From: Streptococcus suis
GTDB taxonomy: Bacteria; Bacillota; Bacilli; Lactobacillales; Streptococcaceae
NCBI RefSeq assembly: GCF_019856455.1
Contig: NZ_CP082205.1
Span: forward strand, 2,108,001 to 2,172,000
DNA: 64,000 nt
Reading direction: 5' to 3'
Position numbers and translations under genes: made by a program. Below are positions 27,834-38,356 of the stretch, piece after piece. The notes under the pieces were generated by a model. That model was not told the origin of the DNA. It searched no databases and was given only the letters and a program-made list of their open reading frames with translations. Every line of letters begins with the position of its first letter. The stretch's first letter is position 1.

Positions 27834-28829
27834 TTAACCCTTGTTTACTTGCTTATAAATTGCCGCTTTGATTTTCTCTACGTTTGGCAATACTGCGTTT
27901 TCAAGAATGTTTGCGTAAGGAACTGGTACATCGTCTGAAGCGATACGGATGATTGGTGCATCCAAGTAGTCAAAGGCTTCGCTTTCTGTGATGATCGATG
28001 CGATTTCACCGATGAAACCACCTGTTTTGTAAGCATCGTTAACCAAGATAACCTTACCAGTTTTCTTCACAGATTCGATGATCAATTCTTTATCCAATGG
28101 GATAAGGGTACGTGGGTCAACCACTTCTACGCTGATGCCTTCTGCAGCTACTTCTTCAGCCGCTTTCAAGACACGTTCCAACATGCGACCGTATGAAATA
28201 ATGGTTACATCAGTGCCTTCACGTTTGATTTCACCCTTACCAAGTGGAATGTAGAAATCTGGATCCAAGTTGACTTCTTCTTTTTTTCCATACAAAGCTT
28301 TTGGCTCCAAGAAGATAACTGGGTTGTTATCAAGGATAGATGATTTCAAAAGACCTTTTGCATCGTTAGCTGTACCAGGTGCGACAACCTTGATACCTGG
28401 GATGTGAGTCAACCATGCCTCAAGAGATTGTGAGTGCTGGGCAGCAGAACCGATACCAGAACCTGATGCTACACGGAAGGTTACAGGTGTCTTCAAACCA
28501 CCACCAAACATGTAGTTAGTTTTGGCAGCCTGGTTAACAATCGCATCAAGGGCAATTGTTACGAAGTCCATGAAAGTCAAGTCAACAATTGGACGAAGAC
28601 CTGTTTGAGCCGCACCAACCGCAGAACCAGCGATTGCTGCCTCAGAGATAGGCGTGTCGCGAACGCGTTTTGGACCAAATTCGTCCAACATACCAACAGA
28701 TGTACCGAAGTCACCGCCGTAGATACCGACGTCTTCACCCATCAAGAATACTTTTTCATCCTTACGCATTTCTTCGCTTTGAGCCAAGTTAATCGCTTCA
28801 CGCAAGGCCATTACTTTTGTTTCAGCCAT
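27834..28829 (-). CDS. pdhB: Pyruvate dehydrogenase E1 beta subunit
   Basis: 331 residues, with the transketolase pyrimidine-binding domain (residues 1-180, including FMGEDVGIYGGDFGTSVGM) and the C-terminal transketolase domain. It forms the alpha2beta2 E1 with PdhA, decarboxylating pyruvate on thiamine diphosphate. AGGAG precedes ATG at a normal distance, unlike pdhC and lpdA. Confidence 0.95.
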   Translation of the reverse strand: MAETKVMALREAINLAQSEEMRKDEKVFLMGEDVGIYGGDFGTSVGMLDEFGPKRVRDTPISEAAIAGSAVGAAQTGLRPIVDLTFMDFVTIALDAIVNQAAKTNYMFGGGLKTPVTFRVASGSGIGSAAQHSQSLEAWLTHIPGIKVVAPGTANDAKGLLKSSILDNNPVIFLEPKALYGKKEEVNLDPDFYIPLGKGEIKREGTDVTIISYGRMLERVLKAAEEVAAEGISVEVVDPRTLIPLDKELIIESVKKTGKVILVNDAYKTGGFIGEIASIITESEAFDYLDAPIIRIASDDVPVPYANILENAVLPNVEKIKAAIYKQVNKG

Positions 28830-28861
28830 TTTTTACTCCTAATTTATATCAATTTATCTTT

Positions 28862-29017
28862 ACTGAACTAAGGAAAACCAAACAATTACTACGATGTAAT
28901 TGTTTATTGTCCCAGCTTAAGACACCTTAGAATTGTACTCGAACTTAAATAGGTAGTCTACCTTGGTGAACTACCCTAGTTTGACTTGCTATTTAGAACG
29001 TAGTCAAACTTCTTACG
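28862..29017 (-). other. Three hairpins between pdhA and pdhB
   Basis: CAATTAC/GTAATTG near 28886-28905, a TAGGTAGTCTACC/GGTGAACTACCCTA stem near 28950-28978 and AGTTTGAC/GTCAAACT near 28978-29010 occupy the gap. None has a clear T run. They may set mRNA processing or relative amounts of the subunits. Confidence 0.6.
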
Positions 29018-29986
29018 TTAGTCTACAAACACATCCTCATAAGCTACTGAGATGTCTGGATCTGGGCTTTCTTGTGCGAATTTCACAGATGCTTCTACTT
29101 GTTCTGCCACTTGCGCTTCAATAGCATCCAATTCTTCGTCAGTCGCAATCTTGTTCTCTGTCAAGTATTTGCGGTATTTCTTAAGTGGGTCTTTTGCTTT
29201 CCACTCATTGACTTCTTCTTTAGTACGGTAAACACCTGCATCGGCAGTTGAGTGACCAAACCAGCGGTACGATTCAACTTCGACCATGGCAGGACCATTT
29301 CCTGCACGAACGTACTCGATGACTTCTTGCATTTTTTCATAAACGGCAATAACGTCGTTACCATCCTCAACATAATGACCTGGAATACCGTATGCAGCAG
29401 CACGTTGGTAGAGGTGAGGAATCTTAGTAGAATAAGAAATGTCAGTTGAGATACCGTAACGGTTGTTGGTGATGAAGAAGATAACTGGCAAATTCCAAAC
29501 AGCTGCCAAGTTCATTGATTCGTGGAAGGAACCTTCGTTAGTAGCTGAATCACCTGAGAAGGCAATAACAATGTTATCTGTACCGAGGTATTGTTGCGTA
29601 AGGGCCGCACCCACCGCAAGGGCATAACCACCACCTACGATACCGTTTGAACCAAAGTTCCCTTTTTCAACGTTGGCCAAGTGCATAGAACCACCACGGC
29701 CTTTTGATGTACCAGTTGCCTTACCAGCAAGCTCAGCCATCATACCGTTGATGTCAATCCCTTTTGCGATAACGTGACCGTGACCACGGTGGTGTGAGAA
29801 GATGATGTCCTGCTCTGTCAAACCAGCGATTGGGCCAACAGCCGCAGCTTCTTCACCGACTGAGAAGTGAGTCATACCTTGTACGAAACCGCGACGCACT
29901 AATTTGTTTAATTTCATATCAACATCACGGATTTGTTGCATTTTTAGGAACATATCCAAATGTTGTTCTTTTGAGATAGATACCAT
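29018..29986 (-). CDS. pdhA: Pyruvate dehydrogenase E1 alpha subunit
   Basis: 322 residues from ATG 29986, chosen because GGAGG lies 7 nt before it. The thiamine diphosphate motif is GDSATNEGSFHESMNLAAVW with NN later; the phosphorylation-loop region YHGHGHV-like SHHRGHGHVIAKG is present. Heads the pdhA-pdhB-pdhC-lpdA operon that converts pyruvate to acetyl-CoA. Confidence 0.95.
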   Translation of the reverse strand: MVSISKEQHLDMFLKMQQIRDVDMKLNKLVRRGFVQGMTHFSVGEEAAAVGPIAGLTEQDIIFSHHRGHGHVIAKGIDINGMMAELAGKATGTSKGRGGSMHLANVEKGNFGSNGIVGGGYALAVGAALTQQYLGTDNIVIAFSGDSATNEGSFHESMNLAAVWNLPVIFFITNNRYGISTDISYSTKIPHLYQRAAAYGIPGHYVEDGNDVIAVYEKMQEVIEYVRAGNGPAMVEVESYRWFGHSTADAGVYRTKEEVNEWKAKDPLKKYRKYLTENKIATDEELDAIEAQVAEQVEASVKFAQESPDPDISVAYEDVFVD

Positions 29987-30019
29987 AATTTCCTCCAAAG
30001 GTTTTTCTCTTTCTGTACT

Positions 30020-30048
30020 ATGATAGACCAATATTTCACAAATGGCAA
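30020..30048 (-). promoter_or_regulatory. pdhA promoter
   Basis: On the minus strand TTGCCA (30043-30048), a 17-nt spacer and TATCAT (30020-30025) face pdhA. Confidence 0.7.
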
Positions 30049-30173
30049 GTAATTGAACCGTTTTCTTTTTACAGAAATTTTCGTGAAAACCTTGATTTAG
30101 TGCGATTTTTCACAAATCCTCAAAAGATTCGCTTTACTTATTTGAAACTTTTTTCACAAACTTTAAAATAAGC

Positions 30174-30202
30174 TTGCACGCCGTCTTTCTTTCTGTTAAT
30201 AT
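30174..30202 (+). promoter_or_regulatory. Promoter of the TRIC-family gene
   Basis: TTGCAC (30174-30179), a 17-nt spacer and TAATAT (30197-30202). The leader would be only about 10 nt, just holding the GGAGG site. Confidence 0.75.
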
Positions 30203-30218
30203 AGGTACGGAGGTTCTT

Positions 30219-30878
30219 ATGGAATTCGATTTATTTCTTATGATTTGTAACTACATAGGCACTATCGCATTTGCTGTTTCGGGGGCCGTAAAAGGATTTA
30301 AGAAAAAGTTAGATATTTTTGGAATTAGCTTGCTCGGCATCATTACCGCCGTTGGTGGGGGAATTATTCGAGATACGATGGCCAATCGCATTCCTGCTGC
30401 CTTGACTGATCCTACAGCCATCTATTTATCTCTCGGAGTAGCGATTAGCATGTACTTAATTGTTATCAATCTAAAGCAGGACAAACCACTTGATAAGAAG
30501 ATGATTCATTTCCTTTCCCAGACAAACCTTATCTTTGATGCAATCGGTCTAGCCATCTTCGCCCTCATTGGAGCCAGTACTGGCATCTCTCTCCAGCTAA
30601 ACGCTCTAACCAGTGGTATTCTGGCAGCTTTGACAGGTGTCGGAGGCGGAATCGCCCGTGATTTACTCGTCAATGAAACACCTATTGTTCTTAAAGAAGA
30701 TGTCTATGCTGTCCTTGCATTTTTCTCAGGAGTCCTCTATCATCTTTGCGTTGTAAATTGGAAATTACCACAAATTCCAACCTTCATCACTATTTTTACC
30801 ATTTCTTTAATCATTCGATTATTGGTAATTAAATACAAAATCAATCTTCCCAATATGGAAAGCAAACGAAAGGTCTGA
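30219..30878 (+). CDS. TRIC-family (UPF0126) cation channel-like membrane protein
   Basis: 219 residues with about seven membrane helices in two homologous halves, each carrying the GGGIxRD signature: AVGGGIIRDTMANRIP and GVGGGIARDLLVNETP. Bacterial TRIC proteins conduct monovalent cations, and some UPF0126 members are linked to glycine uptake, so the substrate is open. ATG 30219 follows GGAGG; the longer upstream frame overlaps the promoter. Confidence 0.88.
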   Translation: MEFDLFLMICNYIGTIAFAVSGAVKGFKKKLDIFGISLLGIITAVGGGIIRDTMANRIPAALTDPTAIYLSLGVAISMYLIVINLKQDKPLDKKMIHFLSQTNLIFDAIGLAIFALIGASTGISLQLNALTSGILAALTGVGGGIARDLLVNETPIVLKEDVYAVLAFFSGVLYHLCVVNWKLPQIPTFITIFTISLIIRLLVIKYKINLPNMESKRKV

Positions 30879-30900
30879 GTTCGTCAACTCAGACCTTTTT
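30869..30900 (+). terminator. Terminator overlapping the TRIC gene stop
   Basis: AAAGGTCTGAGTT pairs perfectly with AACTCAGACCTTT around a CGTC loop, followed by T; it may serve both converging genes. Confidence 0.9.
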
Positions 30901-30913
30901 GTATTATTATTGA

Positions 30914-32065
30914 TTACCAGCCACCGCGACCGCCTGGACCTGTATGAGTAATTTCTGTAATTTGTTCTCCATTTACAGTTACTGTGCCACCAGTGAATTC
31001 AACTGTACCGTCAAAGTCGAATGCTGATGTTGGTGCTGTTACAGCAATAGTCCCCCCAGAAATGTAGATATCACCGTTGGCATCAAAGGCATCCGTATCT
31101 CCACTACCTACAGCTACTTTCAAGTCACCACCAGTTACCTTGATATAGATATCAGATGAAGTTGTACTTGACGCGTTGATGGCATCATCTGAACCATAGA
31201 CATCAATTGTACCACCGTTGATAGTGATATTAGTTCCTTCCAAGGCTTCTACTGATTCTGATACTGTAATGGTACCTCCGTCAATTGTCAAAGCCGTCTC
31301 CGCTTTAATACCATCATCACCTGCTGTTACAGTAATTTCACCACCTGTGATAGTTGTATAACCTTTGGTAGTATCTGTATCATTTGTAGACTTGATACCA
31401 TCACCACCTGCTGTTACATTGATTGTACCACCATTGATTGTCAATGAATCCTTACCACGGATACCATCATCCACTGCAGTGACGGTAATGTTTCCTGAAT
31501 TCACGACAAGGTCATCTGTCGATACGATGCCGTCTTGGAAGTTGCCTTCAACGGTCAGGCTACCATTTCCTGTAATGGTCAAATCAGCTTCAACATGGAT
31601 AGCCCCTTCAATATTGGTATCTGAGTGACTGCTTGTATCCTTAACAGTATTTGTGGTTCCATCTTTGATTTCCAATTCAACATTATCAGCATTTATGACA
31701 TTGATTGCGGCGGTATCTGAGCTTGAAATGTCAGCACCTGCTAAAATAATACGAACATTAGCATCTGTTTCAACTGTTACACCTGCTGTTGTTGAGCCAG
31801 TCAAGATGTAAGTACCACCTTCTGTAATTTTCAGGCCATCATTTGACAAGGTTACTTCTGTTGTTGGAAGGGCTGACCAGTCAATAGTTGACGAACTTGA
31901 ATCTGATGAAGTGCTATTATTTGAAGTTGTCGCTACACTTGTCTGACTAGTTGCTGCTGAGCTTGAAGTAGTCGTTGAACTTGAAGTAGATGAACATGCT
32001 GCTAAGACACCAAGGCTCATAAGAGTAACACCAGAGTAAAGTAATTTTTTAAGATTTGTTTTCAT
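30914..32065 (-). CDS. Lipoprotein with Cthe_2159-type beta-helix carbohydrate-binding domain
   Basis: 383 residues. Signal peptide with lipobox VLAAC, a Ser/Thr-rich linker (residues 25-60), then a long beta-solenoid made of repeats of the type INGGTINVTAGGDGI. Repeated DDGI/GDGI turns suggest calcium sites. The fold matches Cthe_2159 (DUF4353) proteins that bind polysaccharides. The end GPGGRGGW is unusual. Likely surface-exposed; ligand unknown. Confidence 0.8.
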   Translation of the reverse strand: MKTNLKKLLYSGVTLMSLGVLAACSSTSSSTTTSSSAATSQTSVATTSNNSTSSDSSSSTIDWSALPTTEVTLSNDGLKITEGGTYILTGSTTAGVTVETDANVRIILAGADISSSDTAAINVINADNVELEIKDGTTNTVKDTSSHSDTNIEGAIHVEADLTITGNGSLTVEGNFQDGIVSTDDLVVNSGNITVTAVDDGIRGKDSLTINGGTINVTAGGDGIKSTNDTDTTKGYTTITGGEITVTAGDDGIKAETALTIDGGTITVSESVEALEGTNITINGGTIDVYGSDDAINASSTTSSDIYIKVTGGDLKVAVGSGDTDAFDANGDIYISGGTIAVTAPTSAFDFDGTVEFTGGTVTVNGEQITEITHTGPGGRGGW

Positions 32066-32233
32066 AATGTAGATTCCTTTTCTTTCTTTAGGAAGTCGTA
32101 TCCCTTCCTGATATGCTCCTAGTTTACCTTTCCTTCCTAAAAGAAAGATTAAAGATTGCCAAAAGAAAACTTAAAGTTCTTAGGAACTACAAAAGGCCGG
32201 GAAACCCAGCCTAGGAATAATCATTGATAAAAT

Positions 32234-32905
32234 CTATAGCTTAACCCAATGCAAGCTTTTCAACTCAAGCAAGGGAGAAGTTTCAGGATTGGTATCTGAT
32301 TCAGAAATCCGTTTTAAACCTGGAATCATCGCATTGTATTGATAAATGCGAAAAACACCAGCTCCTTCAAATAAGTACGTTCCATCCTGTAAAGGACGAA
32401 GTAGGGCGTCCGGTCCAATTTCAAATCCAAGATTGCGGAAATTATCCACCAAACGTAGACTCTCATCGGCAAGCTGAGTATAGAGGTCAATTAAGACATA
32501 TTCTCCCGACTTGTCCAAAGCTAGAAGCAGCTCCTCTGTACCATCATGGTTGACATCATACAAACTATAAAATATTCCACTGTATTCTTGCCCCTGGCTA
32601 GTTAATAAGCTCAGATAGCTACTGACCTCATCCTGATTAATTGCCTCAGCAGGCTGCCCCATATTCGCTTGATAACGATCAATAACTGATTGGTATACTT
32701 CACTTAGCTCAGGAGTGGTCACTGAGGATGCTTGCGTCTCGGAGCTAGATGCCATTGTTGACGCTTGCTGCAAACTAGAACCATCTGAAACTTGGCTTGA
32801 AGCACTAGAACTAGAACTCTCACCACCTTTTACCTGATTAGACTGACAAGCAGCTAATAGTACAACCGTGGACACTAACATCAGTTTACTAATAAATGTT
32901 TTCAT
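32234..32905 (-). CDS. Lipoprotein of unknown function with a DxNxDG motif
   Basis: About 223 residues from ATG 32905 (GGAGG 6 nt upstream). Lipobox VVLLAAC, an S/Q-rich linker of about 45 residues, then a domain with YDVNHDGTEELLLALD, which resembles calcium-binding or FG-GAP-like loops. The rest has no motif I recognise. It lies downstream of a BOX element in its own transcript orientation. Confidence 0.75.
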   Translation of the reverse strand: MKTFISKLMLVSTVVLLAACQSNQVKGGESSSSSASSQVSDGSSLQQASTMASSSETQASSVTTPELSEVYQSVIDRYQANMGQPAEAINQDEVSSYLSLLTSQGQEYSGIFYSLYDVNHDGTEELLLALDKSGEYVLIDLYTQLADESLRLVDNFRNLGFEIGPDALLRPLQDGTYLFEGAGVFRIYQYNAMIPGLKRISESDTNPETSPLLELKSLHWVKL

Positions 32906-32934
32906 AACTTCCTCCTGTGCTCTATCTTTGGTCT

Positions 32935-33090
32935 TATACTCTTCGAAAATCAAAATTATCCGTTGTCAACTTGCCTTGATGAGTGAAAAGCTCCAGTGGA
33001 GGTTTTCAGCCTGTTACCTTGAAATAAGATAGTAACAGAGTTCTATCTTCGGCTTCGTTTCCTAGTCTACTTTTGATTTTCATTGAGTAT
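32935..33090. repeat. BOX-like element
   Basis: Begins TATACTCTTCGAAAATC and ends GATTTTCATTGAGTATTA, the complementary ends typical of streptococcal boxA and boxC, with a boxB-like hairpin interior. A second copy starts at 63942 with the same first 60 or so bases (one difference noted). Length about 156 bp. Confidence 0.8.
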
Positions 33091-33152
33091 TAGTATAACA
33101 TCTTTCCGAAGGCTTGTAAACGCCACCATATATGGACAAAGCATCCGAGCCA

Positions 33153-33181
33153 GAAAAAGCCGAATGTTTCCATCCGACTTT
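33153..33181 (-). terminator. Terminator of the rimP-nusA-infB-rbfA operon
   Basis: GTCGGATG and CATTCGGC pair with G-U help around a 4-nt loop, then five T on the minus strand. Confidence 0.75.
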
Positions 33182-33186
33182 CGTTG

Positions 33187-33540
33187 TTAATCTTTCTGAT
33201 CAAGAGCACGCAACATTTGGTCAATTTTATTGCCGTACTCAATTGATTGGTCTTTTTCAAAGACCAAATCCGGAATTTTATAAAGCGTTAACTTACGACC
33301 AAGTTCTCTCTTAATGGTTCCCGTCGCTTTTTCAAGACCCGTTTGTGCTTTTTGATTATCGGATGCCAAATTACTCATGATTGTGTAGTAAACCTTGGCC
33401 ATTGACAAATCGCCGACCATCTGAACATCTGTAATGGTCACTCCCTGCACACGTGGATCACGAACTTTCTTTTGCAAAATCTCATTGACTTCGCGCTTGA
33501 TTTCCATCCCGACACGGTCTGTACGAAAATGATTCGCCAT
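33187..33540 (-). CDS. rbfA: Ribosome-binding factor A
   Basis: 117 residues from ATG 33540, preceded by AAGAAAGGA; a longer frame upstream has no ribosome site. KH-like fold with [26 protein letters not shown] and [20 protein letters not shown]. Helps late maturation of the 30S subunit. Last gene of the nusA-infB operon. Confidence 0.95.
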   Translation of the reverse strand: MANHFRTDRVGMEIKREVNEILQKKVRDPRVQGVTITDVQMVGDLSMAKVYYTIMSNLASDNQKAQTGLEKATGTIKRELGRKLTLYKIPDLVFEKDQSIEYGNKIDQMLRALDQKD

Positions 33541-33695
33541 ATTCTTTCCTTTCTTAGATGATAGAAAAGCTGAGTTTCCCCAGCTTGAATAATCCAAGTA
33601 GATTAAAAACTATTGCTTTAAAACCTACTAAAGTCTATTAAATTGTCACTTCCTCGACAAAATCACTTGTCTATGACTTTGACAGTGAGAAAATA

Positions 33696-36503
33696 TTATT
33701 TTTTGATTTCTTCCATGATGTAAGCTTCAATGGTATCATCAACTTTCAAGTCGTTGTAGTTCTCAATCATCAAACCACCCTCTTGGGCATTACCAACTTC
33801 TTTCACGTCGTCTTTATAGCGTTTCAAACTAGCTAGTTTACCATCAAATACTACAACACCATCACGGATAACTCGAACACTTGAATCACGGGTAACCTTA
33901 CCACGTACGACCATGAAACCACCGATCGTTCCAACTTTGGATACCTTGAAGGTTTCACGAATGATTGCCTCACCAATGATTTTTTCTTCATATTCTGGAT
34001 CAAGCATACCTTTCATGGCATCTTCCATCTCTTCGATAACCTTGTAAATGATGCTGTGAAGACGTACTTCAACATCATCTGCTTCAGCTTGGCTACGCGC
34101 TTCAGCTGTTGGACGAACGTTGAAACCAATCACAAGAGCATTTGAAGCTTCCGCAAGAGTAATATCTGATTCATTGATAGCACCAACTGCAGAGTGGACG
34201 ATATTGACACGTACTCCCTCTACTTCAATCTTTTGAAGCGATGATGCAAGAGCTTCAACAGAACCTTGTACGTCGGCCTTGATAATCACATTAACTGACT
34301 TAACCTCACCTGCTTTAAGGGTATCAAAGAGGTTTTCAAGACTAACTCGTTGCGTTGCTTGACGCTGTTTAAGAAGAGCACGTTTAGCACGTTCTTCACC
34401 TGCTGCACGCGCAGATTTTTCATCTTCATAAACCGCGAAATGGTCACCAGCCATTGGTGTTTCGTTCAAACCAGTAATCGAAACCGGTGTAGATGGACCA
34501 GCAGTTTTAACACGACGACCAAGGTCGTTTGTCATGGCACGAACACGTCCGAAGGTATTTCCGACAACGATTGGGTCTTGAACATTAAGTGTCCCTTGTT
34601 GAACGAGGAGGGTTGCAACCGCACCTTTCCCTTTATCCAAATGCGCTTCGATAACTGTACCAATCGCACGAACAGTTGGGTCTGCCTTCAGTTCTTGGAT
34701 TTCAGCAACCAAAAGAACAGTTTCCAACAATTCATCAATGTTTTGGTTAAACTTAGCGGAGATTTCTACAAATTCAGATTCTCCACCCCAAGCGGTTGAG
34801 ATAACACCGTGCTCAGCCAATTCACCGATGACACGCTCTGGGTTTGCACCTGGCTTGTCAATCTTGTTGATAGCTACAATGATTGGTACATTAGCTGCTT
34901 TTGAGTGGTTGATAGCCTCAATCGTTTGTGGCATGACACCATCATCTGCTGCAACGACTAGGATGGTCAAGTCGGTAACAGATGCACCACGTGCACGCAT
35001 AGAAGTAAAGGCCGCGTGTCCTGGAGTATCCAAGAAGGTAATTTTCTTACCAGCTTCCTCAATTTGGTAGGCACCGATATGCTGTGTGATACCACCAGCT
35101 TCCCCAGTAGCAACACGAGAATTACGTAGGGTATCCAACAAGGTTGTTTTACCATGGTCAACGTGTCCCATGATAGTCACAACAGGTGGGCGTTCTGTCA
35201 TCTCTTCTTCATTGAGGTAGCCCTCTTCTACGAAGAAACGCTCAATATCTGCGTTATCGACCTCTACCTTTTCTTTCGCTTCAATACCATAATCAACCAT
35301 AAGGAGTTCGATAGTATCTCCATCCAAAGATTGGTTTTGAGTCGCCATAACTCCCATAAGGAAGAGTTTTTTCACAATTTCAGCAGGTTCACGTTTGATT
35401 CGTTTTGCAATTTCTGCGACGGTCATGCCAGCAGTGTATTCAAATTCAGTTGGCAATTCGTGGAACTTGCGTTCTGTGACAGGTTTGGCAGGTTGGTTAG
35501 CCTTGCCTTTTTTATTTTTCTTGTTGTTATTCCAGTTACTTGTTCTTTGATTTCTCACTTGATTTTGACTATTTCGATTTCTTTGTTGTTTCCGTGGACC
35601 ATCTTCTTCGTCACCATTAAAGTCACGTTTTTTACCTGGTCGAGCTTGTTTCTTACGACGGGTATCTACAGTAGTTTCTGCAACTTGCTCTGGTACCGAT
35701 GCAACAGGTGCAGGCTTCACAAATGGTTTGCTTTCCACAACCGGTTCTTCAAACTTAATTTCTTTTGGCTTCTTAGGTTGCTTTTTAGCTTCCTGAGCCT
35801 GACGAAAACGTTCTTCACTGGTACGAGCATACTCCGCATTTTGTTCTGCTTTCAAAGCAGCAGCACGCGCTTTGAAGTCAATTTTAGGTCCTGCTGGTTT
35901 TGCAGCCTCTCTTTGTTCAAAGCGAGCTGACCGACCTGAACGGTTATCACGATTATCGCGACGGTCCCCAAAACGATTGTCCTTGCGTTTATCTAAACCC
36001 TGTTCACGTCTATTATCGCGACGGTCATTGCGGTCGTTATTTGGACGACTTTGACCTTGTTGACGGTTGTCACGACGGTCTTGACCAGATTTAGCTTGAC
36101 CACCTTTTCCTTGACCCTGAGCTCGCTTAGCAGCCTGCTCTTTGGCCCGTGCTTCACGCTCTGCCTTAAAGTTTCGACTCTGTGGACGATGTGGAGCTGA
36201 TTGTACTGCGCTTGCCGCAACTTCTTCTTTTACTACTGGCTGTGTTTCCTTAGCTTTTTCTACCTTAGCTGTTTCCACTTTTGGAGTTTCATCAACCTTC
36301 TCAGGCTTGCTAACTTTTGCCGCAACTTTAGTTGCCTCTGATTTTTGTCCCCCAAAGCTTTCTGCAAGACGTTTAGCACTTGCTTCATCTACGCTTGAAG
36401 CATGACTTTTGACTTCAAAACCCAATTCTTGAGCTTTAGCAACAACTTCCTTACTGCTTACGCCTAATTCACGGGCTATTTCATTCAATCTCTTCTTAGA
36501 CAA
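33696..36503 (-). CDS. infB: Translation initiation factor IF-2
   Basis: 935 residues. Long charged N-terminal region (1-400) rich in R, N, D, Q and K with many RRDNR-type repeats, then the G domain: [28 protein letters not shown], followed by domains II-IV. It brings initiator tRNA to the P site. The start codon read here is TTG at 36503 with AGGAGG 8 nt upstream. A large open frame on the opposite strand (35154-35930) is its shadow. Confidence 0.97.
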   Translation of the reverse strand: MSKKRLNEIARELGVSSKEVVAKAQELGFEVKSHASSVDEASAKRLAESFGGQKSEATKVAAKVSKPEKVDETPKVETAKVEKAKETQPVVKEEVAASAVQSAPHRPQSRNFKAEREARAKEQAAKRAQGQGKGGQAKSGQDRRDNRQQGQSRPNNDRNDRRDNRREQGLDKRKDNRFGDRRDNRDNRSGRSARFEQREAAKPAGPKIDFKARAAALKAEQNAEYARTSEERFRQAQEAKKQPKKPKEIKFEEPVVESKPFVKPAPVASVPEQVAETTVDTRRKKQARPGKKRDFNGDEEDGPRKQQRNRNSQNQVRNQRTSNWNNNKKNKKGKANQPAKPVTERKFHELPTEFEYTAGMTVAEIAKRIKREPAEIVKKLFLMGVMATQNQSLDGDTIELLMVDYGIEAKEKVEVDNADIERFFVEEGYLNEEEMTERPPVVTIMGHVDHGKTTLLDTLRNSRVATGEAGGITQHIGAYQIEEAGKKITFLDTPGHAAFTSMRARGASVTDLTILVVAADDGVMPQTIEAINHSKAANVPIIVAINKIDKPGANPERVIGELAEHGVISTAWGGESEFVEISAKFNQNIDELLETVLLVAEIQELKADPTVRAIGTVIEAHLDKGKGAVATLLVQQGTLNVQDPIVVGNTFGRVRAMTNDLGRRVKTAGPSTPVSITGLNETPMAGDHFAVYEDEKSARAAGEERAKRALLKQRQATQRVSLENLFDTLKAGEVKSVNVIIKADVQGSVEALASSLQKIEVEGVRVNIVHSAVGAINESDITLAEASNALVIGFNVRPTAEARSQAEADDVEVRLHSIIYKVIEEMEDAMKGMLDPEYEEKIIGEAIIRETFKVSKVGTIGGFMVVRGKVTRDSSVRVIRDGVVVFDGKLASLKRYKDDVKEVGNAQEGGLMIENYNDLKVDDTIEAYIMEEIKK

Positions 36504-36520
36504 TGCCTTGTCCTCCTGTT

Positions 36521-36829
36521 CTATTCCATAATAGACCTCATCTTCTTTGTAAATCCAGCGTCTGTCACTGCAAGAACTTTTCTAGCCTTGCCGACAGCTG
36601 CACTCAATTCCAGTGTTGAAAACACTGTTACAACTTCTACTTGATAGGTACGACTTTTATCTGTTACTTTTTTACTTAAATTTCCAGCAGCATCTTCGGC
36701 TAAAAACACCAACTTTGCCTGCCCTTTTTGAATAGTTTCAACAACCAGGTCCTCACCCGAAACCAGGCGACCAGCTAGCTGGGCTAAACCTAATAAATTT
36801 AAGATTTTCTGTCTCTTATTCGAGTCCAA
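36521..36829 (-). CDS. ylxQ: L7Ae-family RNA-binding protein (YlxQ)
   Basis: 102 residues if started at TTG 36829 ([21 protein letters not shown]), which is favoured because GAGGAG lies 6 nt before it; it then overlaps the end of ylxR by 14 bp. L7Ae/L30e fold proteins bind kink-turn RNA. Position between ylxR and infB is conserved in Firmicutes. Confidence 0.85.
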   Translation of the reverse strand: MDSNKRQKILNLLGLAQLAGRLVSGEDLVVETIQKGQAKLVFLAEDAAGNLSKKVTDKSRTYQVEVVTVFSTLELSAAVGKARKVLAVTDAGFTKKMRSIME

Positions 36830-37112
36830 GTTCTCTCCTCTTGATCTTATGATCAACATAGGCAATTAATTCATCGTAAAATTCTTCGGTCACTTCCATA
36901 CTAAAGGAACGATCGAAGACACGACGTTTCTTAGCTTGGCTTGCCTCATCATTGTCAAGCTTGATGTAAGCTCCACGACCATTTGCCTTGCTTGTTGGAT
37001 CGATAAATACTTGACCTTCTTTATTTTTTACAATACGGAGCAAATCCCGTTTGTCGATGATTTCACCGGACACCACAGACTTGCGCAAGGGTATTTTTCT
37101 AGCTTTTGCCAT
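36816..37112 (-). CDS. ylxR: YlxR-family RNA-binding protein
   Basis: 98 residues, basic: RKIPLRKSVVSGEIIDKRDLLRIV, then GRGAYIKLDNDEASQAKKRR. This is the DUF448/YlxR fold found between nusA and infB. Its homologue affects gene regulation and RNase P in Bacillus (recalled, uncertain). Confidence 0.9.
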   Translation of the reverse strand: MAKARKIPLRKSVVSGEIIDKRDLLRIVKNKEGQVFIDPTSKANGRGAYIKLDNDEASQAKKRRVFDRSFSMEVTEEFYDELIAYVDHKIKRRELGLE

Positions 37113-37128
37113 GGCTGCTCCTTTTGTT

Positions 37129-38283
37129 CTATTCTTGTTCTTCTGTAAATTCTTCCGCGACTTCTTCTACAAGCTCTTCTGTCGCATATTGAGCAGCCTC
37201 AATTGCTTCATATTCTGATGCAGATTTGATGTCGATACGGAAGCCTGTCAAATGGGCTGCTAAACGAACGTTCTGACCACGACGACCGATTGCTAGTGAC
37301 AATTTATCATCTGGCACAACAACAGTAGCATGCTTGCCATCTTCTGTATCAAACAATACTTGGTCAACTTCTGCAGGAGCGAGAGCATTGTAGATAAATT
37401 CCGCTTCATCTGCTACCCACTCGATAACGTCAATATTTTCCTCAGTAGGAATCATACGGTCATTCTTAGCATCATAACGAGCTGGGTGGAACTTGCTGGT
37501 GATTTTCTTGATATTTGAACCACCACGACCAACGATCGTACCGATGGCATCTACGTTTGGATTATGGCTACGAACAGCCACTTTCGTACGATCTCCAGCT
37601 TCACGGGCAACACTCATGATTTCAACTGTTCCATCGTATACTTCTGGAATTTCCTGTTCCATAAGACGTTTGATCATTTCTGGATGGCTACGGCTGACAA
37701 ATACGTTAACACCACGACCATTGTCTTCTACCTTGTAGACATAGACTTCGATGCGATCATGAGATTGGAAAACCTCACCAGGAATTTGGTCTTGTTTTGA
37801 CAATTGTGCTTCAATCGTACCAAGGTTGACATAGATAAAGCGATTATCAAAACGCTCTACCGTACCTGACATAATCTCATTTTCATGTTGCTTGTAAGTA
37901 TTGAAGGTAATGGCACGCTTTTGTTTGCGCATCTTTTCCATGATGGTCTGTTTAGCTGATTGAGCAGCTACACGTCCAAATTCCGCTGGGTCTTCTTGGA
38001 ATTTAATTTTGTCACCCATTTCATAAGCTGATGAAATAGCCAAGGCATCTTTTAGACTAATTTCTAGTCGGCTATCAAATACTTCATCTACTACTTCACG
38101 AACAGTAAATACATGGAAATCGCCTTTTTTCTCGTCAAATTCGATCACTGCTGATTCTGATTGACCATAACGGCGTTTATAAGCTGAACGAAGCGACTCT
38201 GTAACTGCATCAATGATATCCGCTTTGTTAATACCCATGTCTTCCTCTAAAATACGGAAGGCTTCTAGCATTTCTTTACTCAT
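37129..38283 (-). CDS. nusA: Transcription termination/antitermination factor NusA
   Basis: 384 residues. N-terminal polymerase-binding domain, S1 domain around residues 135-200 (GTVERFDNRFIYVNLG), KH domains with GRGGSNIKK and GRRGQNVRLAAHLTG, and an acidic end. Modulates pausing and termination with NusB and other factors. Its leader has AAGAAAGGA, then a 6-bp hairpin CCTTTT/AAAAGG, then a second AAAAGGA 7 nt before ATG. Confidence 0.96.
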   Translation of the reverse strand: MSKEMLEAFRILEEDMGINKADIIDAVTESLRSAYKRRYGQSESAVIEFDEKKGDFHVFTVREVVDEVFDSRLEISLKDALAISSAYEMGDKIKFQEDPAEFGRVAAQSAKQTIMEKMRKQKRAITFNTYKQHENEIMSGTVERFDNRFIYVNLGTIEAQLSKQDQIPGEVFQSHDRIEVYVYKVEDNGRGVNVFVSRSHPEMIKRLMEQEIPEVYDGTVEIMSVAREAGDRTKVAVRSHNPNVDAIGTIVGRGGSNIKKITSKFHPARYDAKNDRMIPTEENIDVIEWVADEAEFIYNALAPAEVDQVLFDTEDGKHATVVVPDDKLSLAIGRRGQNVRLAAHLTGFRIDIKSASEYEAIEAAQYATEELVEEVAEEFTEEQE

Positions 38284-38356
38284 GTTGTTTTCCTTTTGCG
38301 CTCAAAAGGTCCTTTCTTAAAGTCTAATGTCTTTATAAAATACTCATGAAAGAGCA

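Noticed and set aside
35154..35930. 258-residue open frame opposite infB
   Set aside because: It is fully antisense to the coding sequence of IF-2, has no ribosome site and an F/L/R-rich composition expected from the complement.
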